A stretch of 41,359 bases of DNA from CAXSEF01 sp964236535. Its GTDB lineage: Bacteria; Pseudomonadota; Alphaproteobacteria; Acetobacterales; Acetobacteraceae. Positions 15,141 to 21,507 of this stretch are shown one piece after another (position 1 is the stretch's first letter; each line of letters starts with the position of its first letter). A program made the position numbers and the translations under genes. The stretch is taken from assembly GCA_964236535.1 (NCBI GenBank), contig CAXSEF010000022.1, positions 1 to 41,359 on the forward strand. The letters are read 5' to 3'. The notes under the pieces were generated by a model, which worked only from the letters and a program-made list of their open reading frames with translations, made no database searches and was not told the DNA's origin.

Positions 15141-15317
15141 GACGTCCCGTCGATGCAGAGTCGAAGGCGCCCGGCCGGACGCGGCTGAAGGCGGCAACGG
15201 CCAATCGAGCGGCGACGCGCGACCTTCCGGAAGGCGGCCAGCGGCGGCGCTCGGCTTGCCGCCAAACGCTCAGTTGGTCTGCATGGAGCCTGCACGGCTG
15301 TAATGGTGACGAAGCAT
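15141..15317. other. Non-coding stretch next to the beta-helix remnant
   Basis: No supported gene. It may hold further decayed sequence of the remnant, but I see no recognisable protein motif in any frame. It ends at the hairpin downstream of the M29 aminopeptidase gene. Confidence 0.4.
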
Positions 15318-15341
15318 GCGGACGCCGCCGAAGGCGTCCGC
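15318..15341 (-). terminator. Hairpin downstream of the M29 aminopeptidase gene
   Basis: A perfect 9-bp stem GCGGACGCC / GGCGTCCGC has a 6-base loop (GCCGAA on the plus strand), 24 bases past the stop codon of the aminopeptidase on the minus strand. There is no T-tract, so an intrinsic terminator is likely but unproven; it could also protect the mRNA 3' end. Confidence 0.5.
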
Positions 15342-15365
15342 GTCCGAACTCCAGCCTGCGCGCCG

Positions 15366-16622
15366 CTACCCCCACGCCCACTCGCCGTGCCGCATCACCG
15401 GCTCGCGTGAGCCGTCGGCGTGCACCCCGTCCACGTCCATGGCGCCCGAGCCGATCATCCAGTCGACGTGGATCAGGCTGTCGTTGGCGCCGGCGTTGCG
15501 CGCCTGGGCCGGGCTGAGGCTCGCGGCGTTGCGCAGGCACTCGGTGTAGGCGGAGCCCATCGCGATGTGCCCGGCGGCGTTCTCGTCGAACAACGTGTTG
15601 CGGAACAGCAACCCGGAGCGCGCGATCGGCGAGGAGTTCGGCACCAGCGCCACCTCGCCCAGGTGCCGGGCCCCCTCGTCGGTGTCGAGCAGCCCGGCAA
15701 GCACGTCCTCGCCCTCGCGGGCGCTGACGGCCACCGCCCGGCCAGCCTCGAAGCGCATGGTGATGCCGTCGACCAGGGTGCCGCGCAACGCCAGCGGCTT
15801 GGAGCTGGTCACGATCCCGTCCACCCGGTCGCGATGCGGCGTGGTGAACACCTCCTCGGTCGGGATGTTCGGGTTGCAGGTGACCCCGTTGCGCGCGGTC
15901 CCGGCGCCGCCTTTCCACAGATGGCCGTCGGCGAGGCCCACACGCAGGTCGGTGCCGGGCCCGCGGAAATGAAGTTCGGCAAACCGCCGCTCGTTGAGCC
16001 GTGCGGCAGAGCCGGCCAGGCGCGCGTAATGCGCCGCCCAGTCGGCCAGCGGGTCGGCGCCGTCGATGCGCGAGGCGGCGAAGATCGCGTCCCAGAGCCT
16101 GCCCATCGCGACAGCCTCGGGCTCGCCGGGGAACACCGCGCGCGCCCAGCCCGGGCTGGCTGCGGGCAGCACCAGCCAGTTCACGCGGAACTGGGTGATG
16201 AGGTCGAGGCGGCGCTTGCCCGCGGCAGCCGCGGCCTTGGCGATCCGCCCGACGCGGCCCTGGTCCTGGCCGGCCAGCAGGGCAGGGTCGGCGGAGGTGA
16301 TGCTGAGCGCCGCGGCGTTGTGCTCATGCGCGGCGGCCAGGCCGTCGAACAGCCAGCCGGCCGCGGCGTCCATGCCCGCCTCCGCGCCGTGCCGCAGGCG
16401 AATGAGCGCCGCCTGCTCGTCGGTCAGCAGCGTGGTGACCAGGCTTGCGCCGGCGCGATAGGCGTGCTCGGTGACCCGGCGGACCAGCGGGATCGCCTCC
16501 AGCTGCGCGCTGATGACCAGCTCCTGGCCGGGCTGCAGGTTCAGCCCGCTGCGCACCGCGACCTCCGCCAGCCGGTCCAGGCGGGCCTCGAAGCTCATGT
16601 GCGTGGCGATGCTGGTGTCCAT
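15366..16622 (-). CDS. M29 family (AmpS/AmpT-type) metalloaminopeptidase
   Basis: The 418-residue protein fits the family length (about 410). M29 enzymes are cytosolic dimers using two divalent metals. Candidate ligands are visible in order: the Glu pair in NIPTEEVFTTPHRDRVDG, Glu in GEVALVPNSSPI, His in FDENAAGHIAMGSAY (with the nearby catalytic Tyr), and His and Asp in LIHVDWMIGS. The N-terminal half carries the regulatory/dimer domain. It would trim N-terminal residues of peptides in general turnover. An ATG eight codons downstream (MSFEARLDRLAEV) is an equally good start by homology to the usual N-terminus. No ribosome site decides clearly. It faces away from the DUF4142 gene with 264 bases between. 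Confidence 0.9.
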   Translation of the reverse strand: MDTSIATHMSFEARLDRLAEVAVRSGLNLQPGQELVISAQLEAIPLVRRVTEHAYRAGASLVTTLLTDEQAALIRLRHGAEAGMDAAAGWLFDGLAAAHEHNAAALSITSADPALLAGQDQGRVGRIAKAAAAAGKRRLDLITQFRVNWLVLPAASPGWARAVFPGEPEAVAMGRLWDAIFAASRIDGADPLADWAAHYARLAGSAARLNERRFAELHFRGPGTDLRVGLADGHLWKGGAGTARNGVTCNPNIPTEEVFTTPHRDRVDGIVTSSKPLALRGTLVDGITMRFEAGRAVAVSAREGEDVLAGLLDTDEGARHLGEVALVPNSSPIARSGLLFRNTLFDENAAGHIAMGSAYTECLRNAASLSPAQARNAGANDSLIHVDWMIGSGAMDVDGVHADGSREPVMRHGEWAWG

Positions 16623-16886
16623 GCTGGTGCGTCCTTGGTTGATACCGATGCCGCCGGCTGCAGCGCCGCCAGCAGGTGCCAGTGAAGCGGGGCCGCATGC
16701 AAGACGCGCCGAGCCTGCGCAACACCGCCGAAGTTACCGTCCTTGCCTCCAGCCGCTGCCGGCCCGGCGGGGGTTGTCTCGCCCGCGCGGCAAGGGCGCA
16801 GCGTCGGGCCGCGGTCCCGGCACGGTGTCCGACCCAGGCCGGCTCAGCCCCCGTACGCCGCGGACCCGCGGCGAAGGAGACGTCGC

Positions 16887-17375
16887 ATGAGGTGCATGGT
16901 CCCGCTTCTGGTCGTGGCGCTGGTCGCAATAACGGCGCAGGCCGCAGTGCCGGTGTCGCCCGCCGACCGCCGCTTCGCGCTCGACACCAGCCAGGACCTG
17001 CTGTTCGAGGCACGCGCCGGCCAGCTCGCCGCGGAGCGGGGCGGCAGCCAGGACATCCGCGACGAGGGCCTGTCCGACGCGCATGACCACAACCTGGCCA
17101 ACGACGTGCTGAGGACCGCGGCGGCAGGCGTGCCGCTGCCCGACGCGCTTGGCCCGGAGCTGCAGAGCCGGCTCGACCGGCTGCATGCGCTGTCCGGCAC
17201 GGCATTCGATGCGGCGTTCCTGCGCGAGATGCAGACGCTGCAGATCCGTGACGCCGGCGCGCTGGCGACCGAGGCGCGCTCCGGGCTCACCCCGCAGCTG
17301 CGCGCCTTCGCGGCCGAGACCGTGCGGATCATCCAGCGCCATCTGGGCGCGCTCAACGCCGCCGAGGCGGAGTAG
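16887..17375 (+). CDS. DUF4142-type exported protein
   Basis: A 162-residue protein with a signal peptide (MRCMVPLLVVALVAITAQA) and an all-helical mature domain. The pattern fits DUF4142, a ferritin-like helical bundle of unknown function: RFALDTSQDLLFEARAGQLA, a Gln/Asp-rich helix, AHDHNLANDVLR, LQSRLDRLHALSGTAFDAAF, then a closing helix AFAAETVRIIQRHLGAL. The conserved FD-x-x-F block (FDAAFLREM) is present. The ATG has AAGGAG about 8 bases upstream. It ends five bases before the convergent NrsF gene stop, so the two 3' ends nearly touch. DUF4142 proteins often turn up in stress regulons; a link to the neighbouring sigma factor is possible but is not shown by orientation. Confidence 0.85.
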   Translation: MRCMVPLLVVALVAITAQAAVPVSPADRRFALDTSQDLLFEARAGQLAAERGGSQDIRDEGLSDAHDHNLANDVLRTAAAGVPLPDALGPELQSRLDRLHALSGTAFDAAFLREMQTLQIRDAGALATEARSGLTPQLRAFAAETVRIIQRHLGALNAAEAE

Positions 17376-17380
17376 CAGGC

Positions 17381-18040
17381 CTACCCACCCCGCATCGGCG
17401 ACAGTCGCCCGGCCAGCAGCCGGTTCACCCCCACCACCAGGCCGACCGCAAGGGTGTGCACCAGCAGGTCGCTCACCGCCGCGTCGTAGGGATGGAACAG
17501 GTTGAGCAGCGCCGCCGCGGCCGCGGCGGCGGCGAGGCCGCCCAGGACCGCGGTCACGCCGGGGCGCAGCGGTGCCGCACGGCGCAGCATGACCCCGATC
17601 GCCAGCGACAGCGGCAGCGACACGCCGAGGATGAAGGCAAGGCAGGCCCGCTCCTCGAACAGGTTGATCTGGGAGGCGTCCGGCGCCCCCCAGGCGCGCA
17701 GGCAGCCCAGGCCGCTGGCCCCGAGCCACAGCGCCAGCCCGGGCAGCGGCAGCAGTGGCCACAGCCGCGACCGGCCCGGCACGCTGCTGGCGAACGCGGC
17801 GAACGCCGCCAGGATCGCGGTCAGCGCCGCGCCCGCGGCGGCCAGGCCGAGGTCGGGGGCGCCGCTCAGCCGGGCCCACATCGCCGCGACGTCGGAGACC
17901 TGCGCGAGCCCCAGGCCGATCGCCGCGGCAAGCGCCAGCCACGCGAGCGCCCGCAGCGCCGGCGGGCGCAGCGGGCGCACCGCCGGCGCATCGGCGGCCA
18001 GGGCCCGGATCAGCGCGTCGTGAGTCACGCTCTCACCCAT
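17381..18040 (-). CDS. nrsF: NrsF-like (DUF1109) membrane anti-sigma factor
   Basis: A 219-residue membrane protein with an N-terminal cytoplasmic segment (THDALIRALAADAPAVRPLRPP) and about six hydrophobic spans. This matches NrsF, the DUF1109 negative regulator of the SigF-type ECF sigma factor of Caulobacter. Two cysteines stand near membrane boundaries: Cys113 (GLGCLRAWG) and Cys133 (ERACLAFIL). In NrsF, cysteines sense redox or metal stress, so these are the likely sensor residues, although their spacing may differ from the model protein. The start ATG overlaps the 3' end of the sigma-factor gene by 8 bases, indicating translational coupling and one-to-one supply. Stress would release the sigma factor. 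Confidence 0.9.
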   Translation of the reverse strand: MGESVTHDALIRALAADAPAVRPLRPPALRALAWLALAAAIGLGLAQVSDVAAMWARLSGAPDLGLAAAGAALTAILAAFAAFASSVPGRSRLWPLLPLPGLALWLGASGLGCLRAWGAPDASQINLFEERACLAFILGVSLPLSLAIGVMLRRAAPLRPGVTAVLGGLAAAAAAAALLNLFHPYDAAVSDLLVHTLAVGLVVGVNRLLAGRLSPMRGG

Positions 18041-18626
18041 CGCCGTCACGCCGCGAGCCTTCCCCTCCGCCCGGCGCCATCCTGGCCCGCAGCGCATGGA
18101 TCGCGCGGTGCAGGTTGACCTTGAGCGCGCCCTTGTTGCGCCCGGTCTCGGCGGCGGCCTCGTCGAGGCTCTGCTCGCGCAGCGCCAGGCGCTCGACCGC
18201 CTGGAGCTGCCCGGCGGGGAGCCGCGACACCGCGTCACGCAGCGCGTCGCCGCGCTCGTGGCGCAGGGCGGCTTCGAGCGCGCCGGGGTCGCCGTCGGGA
18301 TGGGCCTCGTAGGCGGCGGGGTCGTGCACCTCGCGGCCGGCGCCGCGGCCGTGTCGGTGCATGGCGTCGATGGCGCGACGCTGGGCGATGGCGTGCAGCC
18401 AGGGCAGGAAGCGGCGCCGCGGGTCGTAGCTGGCGCGGGCGCGATGAATGGTGATCAGAGTCTCCTGTACCACGTCGTCGAGCCGGTCCGCAGGCAGTCC
18501 GGTGCAACGGGCGGTCGCGGCGATCAGCGGCACGCACTCACGCAGCAGACGCTGGTAGGAACCGGCGTCGCCGTCCTGCGCCGCGCGCATGAGCGGCGCG
18601 AGCCTCGCCTCGATCTCGTCGCTCAT
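18033..18626 (-). CDS. ECF sigma factor, SigF-type
   Basis: A 197-residue RNA polymerase sigma factor. Region 2 includes DDVVQETLITIHRARASYDPRRRFLPWLHAIAQRRAIDAMHRH, with the -10 recognition helix around PWLHAIAQRRAID. Region 4 contains LPAGQLQAVERLALREQSLDEAAAETGRNKGALKVNLHRAIHALRARM, with the DNA-binding helix GALKVNLHRAIHALR. It overlaps the gene for its NrsF-like partner, an arrangement known for SigF-type ECF factors (group ECF16) that respond to heavy metal or oxidative stress. Two SigF-like promoters lie in the upstream divergent region, one on this strand about 330 bases upstream, so autoregulation is plausible. The ATG is supported by the MSDEIEARLAPLMRAA start. Confidence 0.92.
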   Translation of the reverse strand: MSDEIEARLAPLMRAAQDGDAGSYQRLLRECVPLIAATARCTGLPADRLDDVVQETLITIHRARASYDPRRRFLPWLHAIAQRRAIDAMHRHGRGAGREVHDPAAYEAHPDGDPGALEAALRHERGDALRDAVSRLPAGQLQAVERLALREQSLDEAAAETGRNKGALKVNLHRAIHALRARMAPGGGEGSRRDGDG

Positions 18627-18831
18627 GGTGCTTCGGATCGACCCATGGCGATCAGTCTAGAGCAGGCTCCGGCGGCCGGGTATCCTTTGCGCTGGCCGGT
18701 CCGGCATCGGGCGGGCGCACGCCTGAACGAGGCTGACGGACCGGCGGCAGTGCAGGCCCGGCCGCTGCGTCCGACCTCGCGCAGCCGGCCCGCTCGACCA
18801 TTCGGTCACGCATCGGGCACGGCGGTCCGGG

Positions 18832-18860
18832 TTCGACGGCAGACATCCTTCGACGGCAGA
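18832..18860. repeat. Direct repeat in the sigma-factor leader
   Basis: TTCGACGGCAGA occurs twice, at 18832-18843 and 18849-18860, a 17-base period. On the minus strand each reads TCTGCCGTCGAA. A period near 1.6 helical turns does not by itself show a binding site. Confidence 0.6.
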
Positions 18861-18963
18861 GGTCCGGGGTCGCGCCGCACCCGTGGTGCCGCCTTCCTGG
18901 CAGTGCGACCCTTGGCTGGCGCGCGCTGGCCCGTGGCGGTGCCGTCCCGTGTTGCGAACCAGG

Positions 18964-18989
18964 TTCGCGCGGTCGGTGTACGTGGTTAC
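18964..18989 (-). promoter_or_regulatory. SigF-type ECF promoter, sigma-factor side
   Basis: On the minus strand the sequence is GTAACC (18989-18984), 16 bases, then CGAA (18967-18964). This equals the GTAACC-N16-CGAA motif I recall for SigF-dependent promoters of Caulobacter. Transcription would begin near 18957 and run about 330 bases before the sigma-factor start codon, giving a long leader. The 15-base palindrome GCGAACCAGGTTCGC overlaps its -10 end and could bind a second regulator. Confidence 0.6.
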
Positions 18990-19088
18990 CTCGGCTGCGG
19001 GCCAGCCGCTCGGGAGCGGCAATGTGCAGCGCCGGAGCCGACGCGGGTAGGCCCGCCCGCGGGCGGGCGAGGAAAGCCGAGGCCGGCG

Positions 19089-19113
19089 GTAACTCCTGGC
19101 CGCCGCGGACGAA
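19089..19113 (+). promoter_or_regulatory. SigF-type ECF promoter, Met-rich protein side
   Basis: GTAACT (19089-19094), 15 bases, then CGAA (19110-19113). It differs from the opposing promoter by one base in the -35 part and one base in spacing. A start near 19120 would give a short leader of about 40 bases before the ATG at 19163, a natural distance. This makes the Met-rich gene, and perhaps msrA after it, a likely target of the neighbouring sigma factor. Confidence 0.6.
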
Positions 19114-19162
19114 GAGGAAGGTGCGGCCGTGTTCCGGCCGAGCTGCACAGCGGAGATCGACC

Positions 19163-19555
19163 ATGCGCCTGACGATTGCCACAGCGTTCCTTTGCACCGC
19201 GATGGCCTTTGGCGCCCGGGCGGGCGGCGGCGGCAAGGCCGACACAGGCCCGTGGCAGTGGGAAACGGGCATGACCTTTCCGGCGGCGCCCCCGATGACC
19301 GGGAGCGACATGAAGGGCCACATGGGCGACGTGGTGTATGCCGCCGATGGCGCCCCGGTCGGCACGCTGGATTCCTACACGACCGACGACGATGCCGTCG
19401 TGCATGCCAGCATGTTCTTCACCGGTGGCATGATGTACCTCATCATCCCCGGCAAGGACCTGGCGGCGATGAACGGCAAGCTCTACGTCCACGGCGTCGA
19501 CATGATGAAGGTCAAGATGACGATGCATCCTGAGCATCTGGCAGTCGGGCTCTAG
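19163..19555 (+). CDS. Methionine-rich exported protein, probable sigma-factor target
   Basis: The 130-residue protein has a signal peptide (MRLTIATAFLCTAMAFGARA). The mature part of about 110 residues carries 12 methionines (about 11 percent), including MTGSDMKGHMGD, FFTGGMMYL and VDMMKVKMTMHPEH. The middle reads GDVVYAADGAPVGTLDSY, which looks like the first strands of a PRC-barrel-type fold, but that is weak. No cysteine in the mature part. Start chosen at the ATG with GGAG six bases upstream; a longer frame begins inside promoter DNA. It lies 114 bases before an exported methionine sulfoxide reductase gene and behind an ECF promoter. A sacrificial methionine pool or copper-binding protein would fit; neither is proven. 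Confidence 0.82.
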   Translation: MRLTIATAFLCTAMAFGARAGGGGKADTGPWQWETGMTFPAAPPMTGSDMKGHMGDVVYAADGAPVGTLDSYTTDDDAVVHASMFFTGGMMYLIIPGKDLAAMNGKLYVHGVDMMKVKMTMHPEHLAVGL

Positions 19556-19669
19556 CCGGCGTCGCGTGCCGGCCGGGCTACCAGCCCATTGCAGGATGCG
19601 GTCCGGACCGGGCCCGGCACGGCGTGCGGCGTCCGCCTTGAATCGTCAGCAGAAAGGCATTGTTGAACC

Positions 19670-20401
19670 ATGACATCCAAGCTCGTCCGACGCGGTTCCG
19701 CTGCATGGCGCAGTGCGGCGGTGGCCACGCTGCTCGCGGGTGGGGCGCTGCTCTATGCGCGTGTGCCGGCCGCCAGCGCGGCCGACGCGACGGCGTTGCC
19801 GATGCCGGTGACCGACGTGCAGGCGGCGGCCGGACCGCAGACCGTGGTGCTGTCCGGCGGCTGCTTCTGGGGGGTGCAGGGCGTGTTCGAGCACGTCCGC
19901 GGCGTCACCCGGGCGGTCTCGGGCTATGCCGGCGGGCAGGCCTCGACGGCGCGCTACGAGGCGGTGAGCACGGGCGGGACCGGGCATGCGGAATCGGTGG
20001 AGGTGACGTTCGACCCGGCGCAGATCAGCTTCGGGCAGGTGCTGCGGATCTTCTTCAGCGTGGCCCTCGACCCGACCCAGGTGGACCGGCAGGGGCCGGA
20101 CAGCGGCACCCAGTACCGCTCCGAGGTATTCGTGCACGACCCGGCGCAAGCCGCAGTGGCGCGGGCGTACATTGCCGAGCTCGATGCAACACACGTGTTC
20201 GCCCGCCCGATCGCGACCCGTGTGGACCCGCTGCAGGGATTCTACCCGGCCGAGGCGCACCACCAGGACTACCTGGTCCGCAATCCCGACAGCGCGTACA
20301 TCGCGATGTTCGACCTGCCCAAGGTCGCGGCGCTGCGGCGGCTGTTCCCGGCGCAGTACGTCGCGGTGCCGGTCACGGTCGCGACGCCGGGTGCCTCTTG
20401 A
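19670..20401 (+). CDS. msrA: Exported peptide-methionine (S)-S-oxide reductase MsrA
   Basis: The 243-residue protein has an N-terminal signal or anchor segment (about residues 1-38, ending ASAAD), so this MsrA works outside the cytoplasm. The catalytic motif GGCFWGVQ has Cys65. Other family blocks are VSGYAGGQASTARYEAVSTGGTGHAESVEV, GTQYRSEVF and AEAHHQDYLVRNPD. There is no second cysteine anywhere, so the resolving thiol must come from a partner protein. It reduces methionine-S-sulfoxide in exported proteins; the preceding Met-rich protein is a natural substrate. The DUF1223 protein with a CSSC motif 77 bases downstream might supply electrons, an inference from context. Exported MsrA is a known target class of SigF-type ECF factors. 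Confidence 0.93.
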   Translation: MTSKLVRRGSAAWRSAAVATLLAGGALLYARVPAASAADATALPMPVTDVQAAAGPQTVVLSGGCFWGVQGVFEHVRGVTRAVSGYAGGQASTARYEAVSTGGTGHAESVEVTFDPAQISFGQVLRIFFSVALDPTQVDRQGPDSGTQYRSEVFVHDPAQAAVARAYIAELDATHVFARPIATRVDPLQGFYPAEAHHQDYLVRNPDSAYIAMFDLPKVAALRRLFPAQYVAVPVTVATPGAS

Positions 20402-20478
20402 GATACGCCACCCGCAGCCAGCGGCGTTCCGGTCTGCCGGCGGCGGGGTCGCCGCGAGGCGACATCCTGGAGGGCTCG

Positions 20479-21165
20479 ATGCGGCTGGCCGCGCTGGCTG
20501 CCCTGCTGCTGCTCGGCGGCGGCGCACGGGCCGAGCCGGCGCGGCGGCCGCTGCTGCTGGAGCTGTTCACCTCGCAGGGCTGCTCGTCGTGCCCGCCGGC
20601 CGACGCGCTGCTCGCCGAGCTGGCAGGGCGGCGTGACCTGCTGGCGCTGTCGATGCACGTCACCTACTGGAACGCCGGCGGCTGGACCGACCCGTTCTCG
20701 CTCGATGCCGCGACCCTGCGCCAGCGCGGCTACGCCGCGTCGCTGGGCCAGGACTCCGTCTATACCCCGGAGCTGGTGGTCGAAGGTCGCCGCGGCGTTG
20801 TCGGTTCGGACCGCGCCGCGGTGTCGGGCGCCCTGGCGGCGGCTGCCGGCGACGCGGTCCCCGGGCCGGGTCTGCGGCTCGAGCGTGCGGGCAGCGGCCT
20901 GGATGTCGCGATCGGACCGGGTGCCGGACACGGGACGGTGTGGGTGGTCGGGTTCGACGCCCTGCATCGCACGCCGGTCGGACGCGGCGAGAACGGCGGG
21001 CGCACGCTGCTGGAGGCCGACGTGGTCCGCGAGTTGCGAAACGTCGGCCCGTGGAGCGGCCAAGCGACGCGGCTGCAGGTGGGCGCCCCGGCCGGAGAAC
21101 AGCTGGCGGTGTTCGTGCAGGCGGCGGATGGGCGCATCCTCAACGCGGCGCGCCTGCAGCCATAG
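20479..21165 (+). CDS. DUF1223 exported thioredoxin-like protein
   Basis: A 228-residue protein with a signal peptide (MRLAALAALLLLGGGARA). The DUF1223 pattern is clear: LLELFTSQGCSSCPPADALLAEL with a Cys-x-x-Cys pair (Cys36 and Cys39), then LALSMHVTYWNAGGWTDPFS, RQRGYAASLGQDSVYTPELVVEG, and a C-terminal beta-rich half. The N-terminal half is thioredoxin-fold like. The function of the family is not established; a periplasmic thiol-disulfide role is suggested by CSSC. The ATG at 20479 has GGAGGG about 4 bases upstream. It follows msrA by 77 bases on the same strand, so both may lie on one transcript. Repeat copy D follows, marking a likely transcript end. Confidence 0.88.
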   Translation: MRLAALAALLLLGGGARAEPARRPLLLELFTSQGCSSCPPADALLAELAGRRDLLALSMHVTYWNAGGWTDPFSLDAATLRQRGYAASLGQDSVYTPELVVEGRRGVVGSDRAAVSGALAAAAGDAVPGPGLRLERAGSGLDVAIGPGAGHGTVWVVGFDALHRTPVGRGENGGRTLLEADVVRELRNVGPWSGQATRLQVGAPAGEQLAVFVQAADGRILNAARLQP

Positions 21166-21243
21166 AGCGGAGCACCCGGCGTGGTTGCTCCCGCCGGGAG
21201 TTGGCGGTGCCGACTTATCCAGCGGCCCTGGCCTGATTTGTAA

Positions 21244-21400
21244 GCGAAGCAAGGCTGGGCTCTCCCTCCGCCCGCATTCCAACGGCCCAAGGCCTTTTAA
21301 AGCCCGTTTCCTAGGCAAATGGATTCCAAAGGCTCGGCCTTTGGCGGAGTCCAGAGGCAGAGCCTCTGGCCTTGCTTGCCTGATCGGTCACGCTCAAGGC
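21244..21400 (+). repeat. Dispersed tandem-hairpin repeat, copy D (best preserved)
   Basis: The upstream module GCGAAGCAAGGCTGGGCTCTCC and CCCGCATTCCAACGGCCC is followed by GGCAAATGGATT and two perfect hairpins: CCAAAGGC-TCG-GCCTTTGG at 21326-21344 and CCAGAGGC-AGA-GCCTCTGG at 21351-21369. The tail CCTTGCTTGCCTGATCGG and CACGCTCAAGGCC follow. It lies between the convergent DUF1223 and S9 peptidase genes. About 105 further bases up to the S9 stop codon show nothing I can identify. Confidence 0.85.
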
Positions 21401-21507
21401 CGCTGGTGTCACACGATCTACTTCGTAGGCCAGGTCGGCCTGCGGGATGCGGCGCCAGACATCGACCGCACCCGCGGGGAGGATGCGCGAGCCGATCTGA
21501 CCAGGCG

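Larger units (their letters stand above)
18627..19162. other. Divergent regulatory region with no supported gene
   Basis: Between the sigma factor (minus) and the Met-rich protein gene (plus). It holds outward-facing ECF-like promoters (18964-18989 minus; 19089-19113 plus), a perfect palindrome GCGAACC-A-GGTTCGC at 18954-18968 overlapping the minus promoter's -10 part, and a 12-bp direct repeat TTCGACGGCAGA at 18832-18843 and 18849-18860 in the leader on the sigma side. Frames open on the minus strand here are Arg/Pro/Ala-rich and look non-coding. Confidence 0.6.

Noticed and set aside
18652..19365. Minus-strand open frames in the divergent region ahead of the sigma factor
   Set aside because: They cross both ECF promoters and are Arg/Pro/Ala-rich without any recognisable block, signal peptide or good ribosome site.
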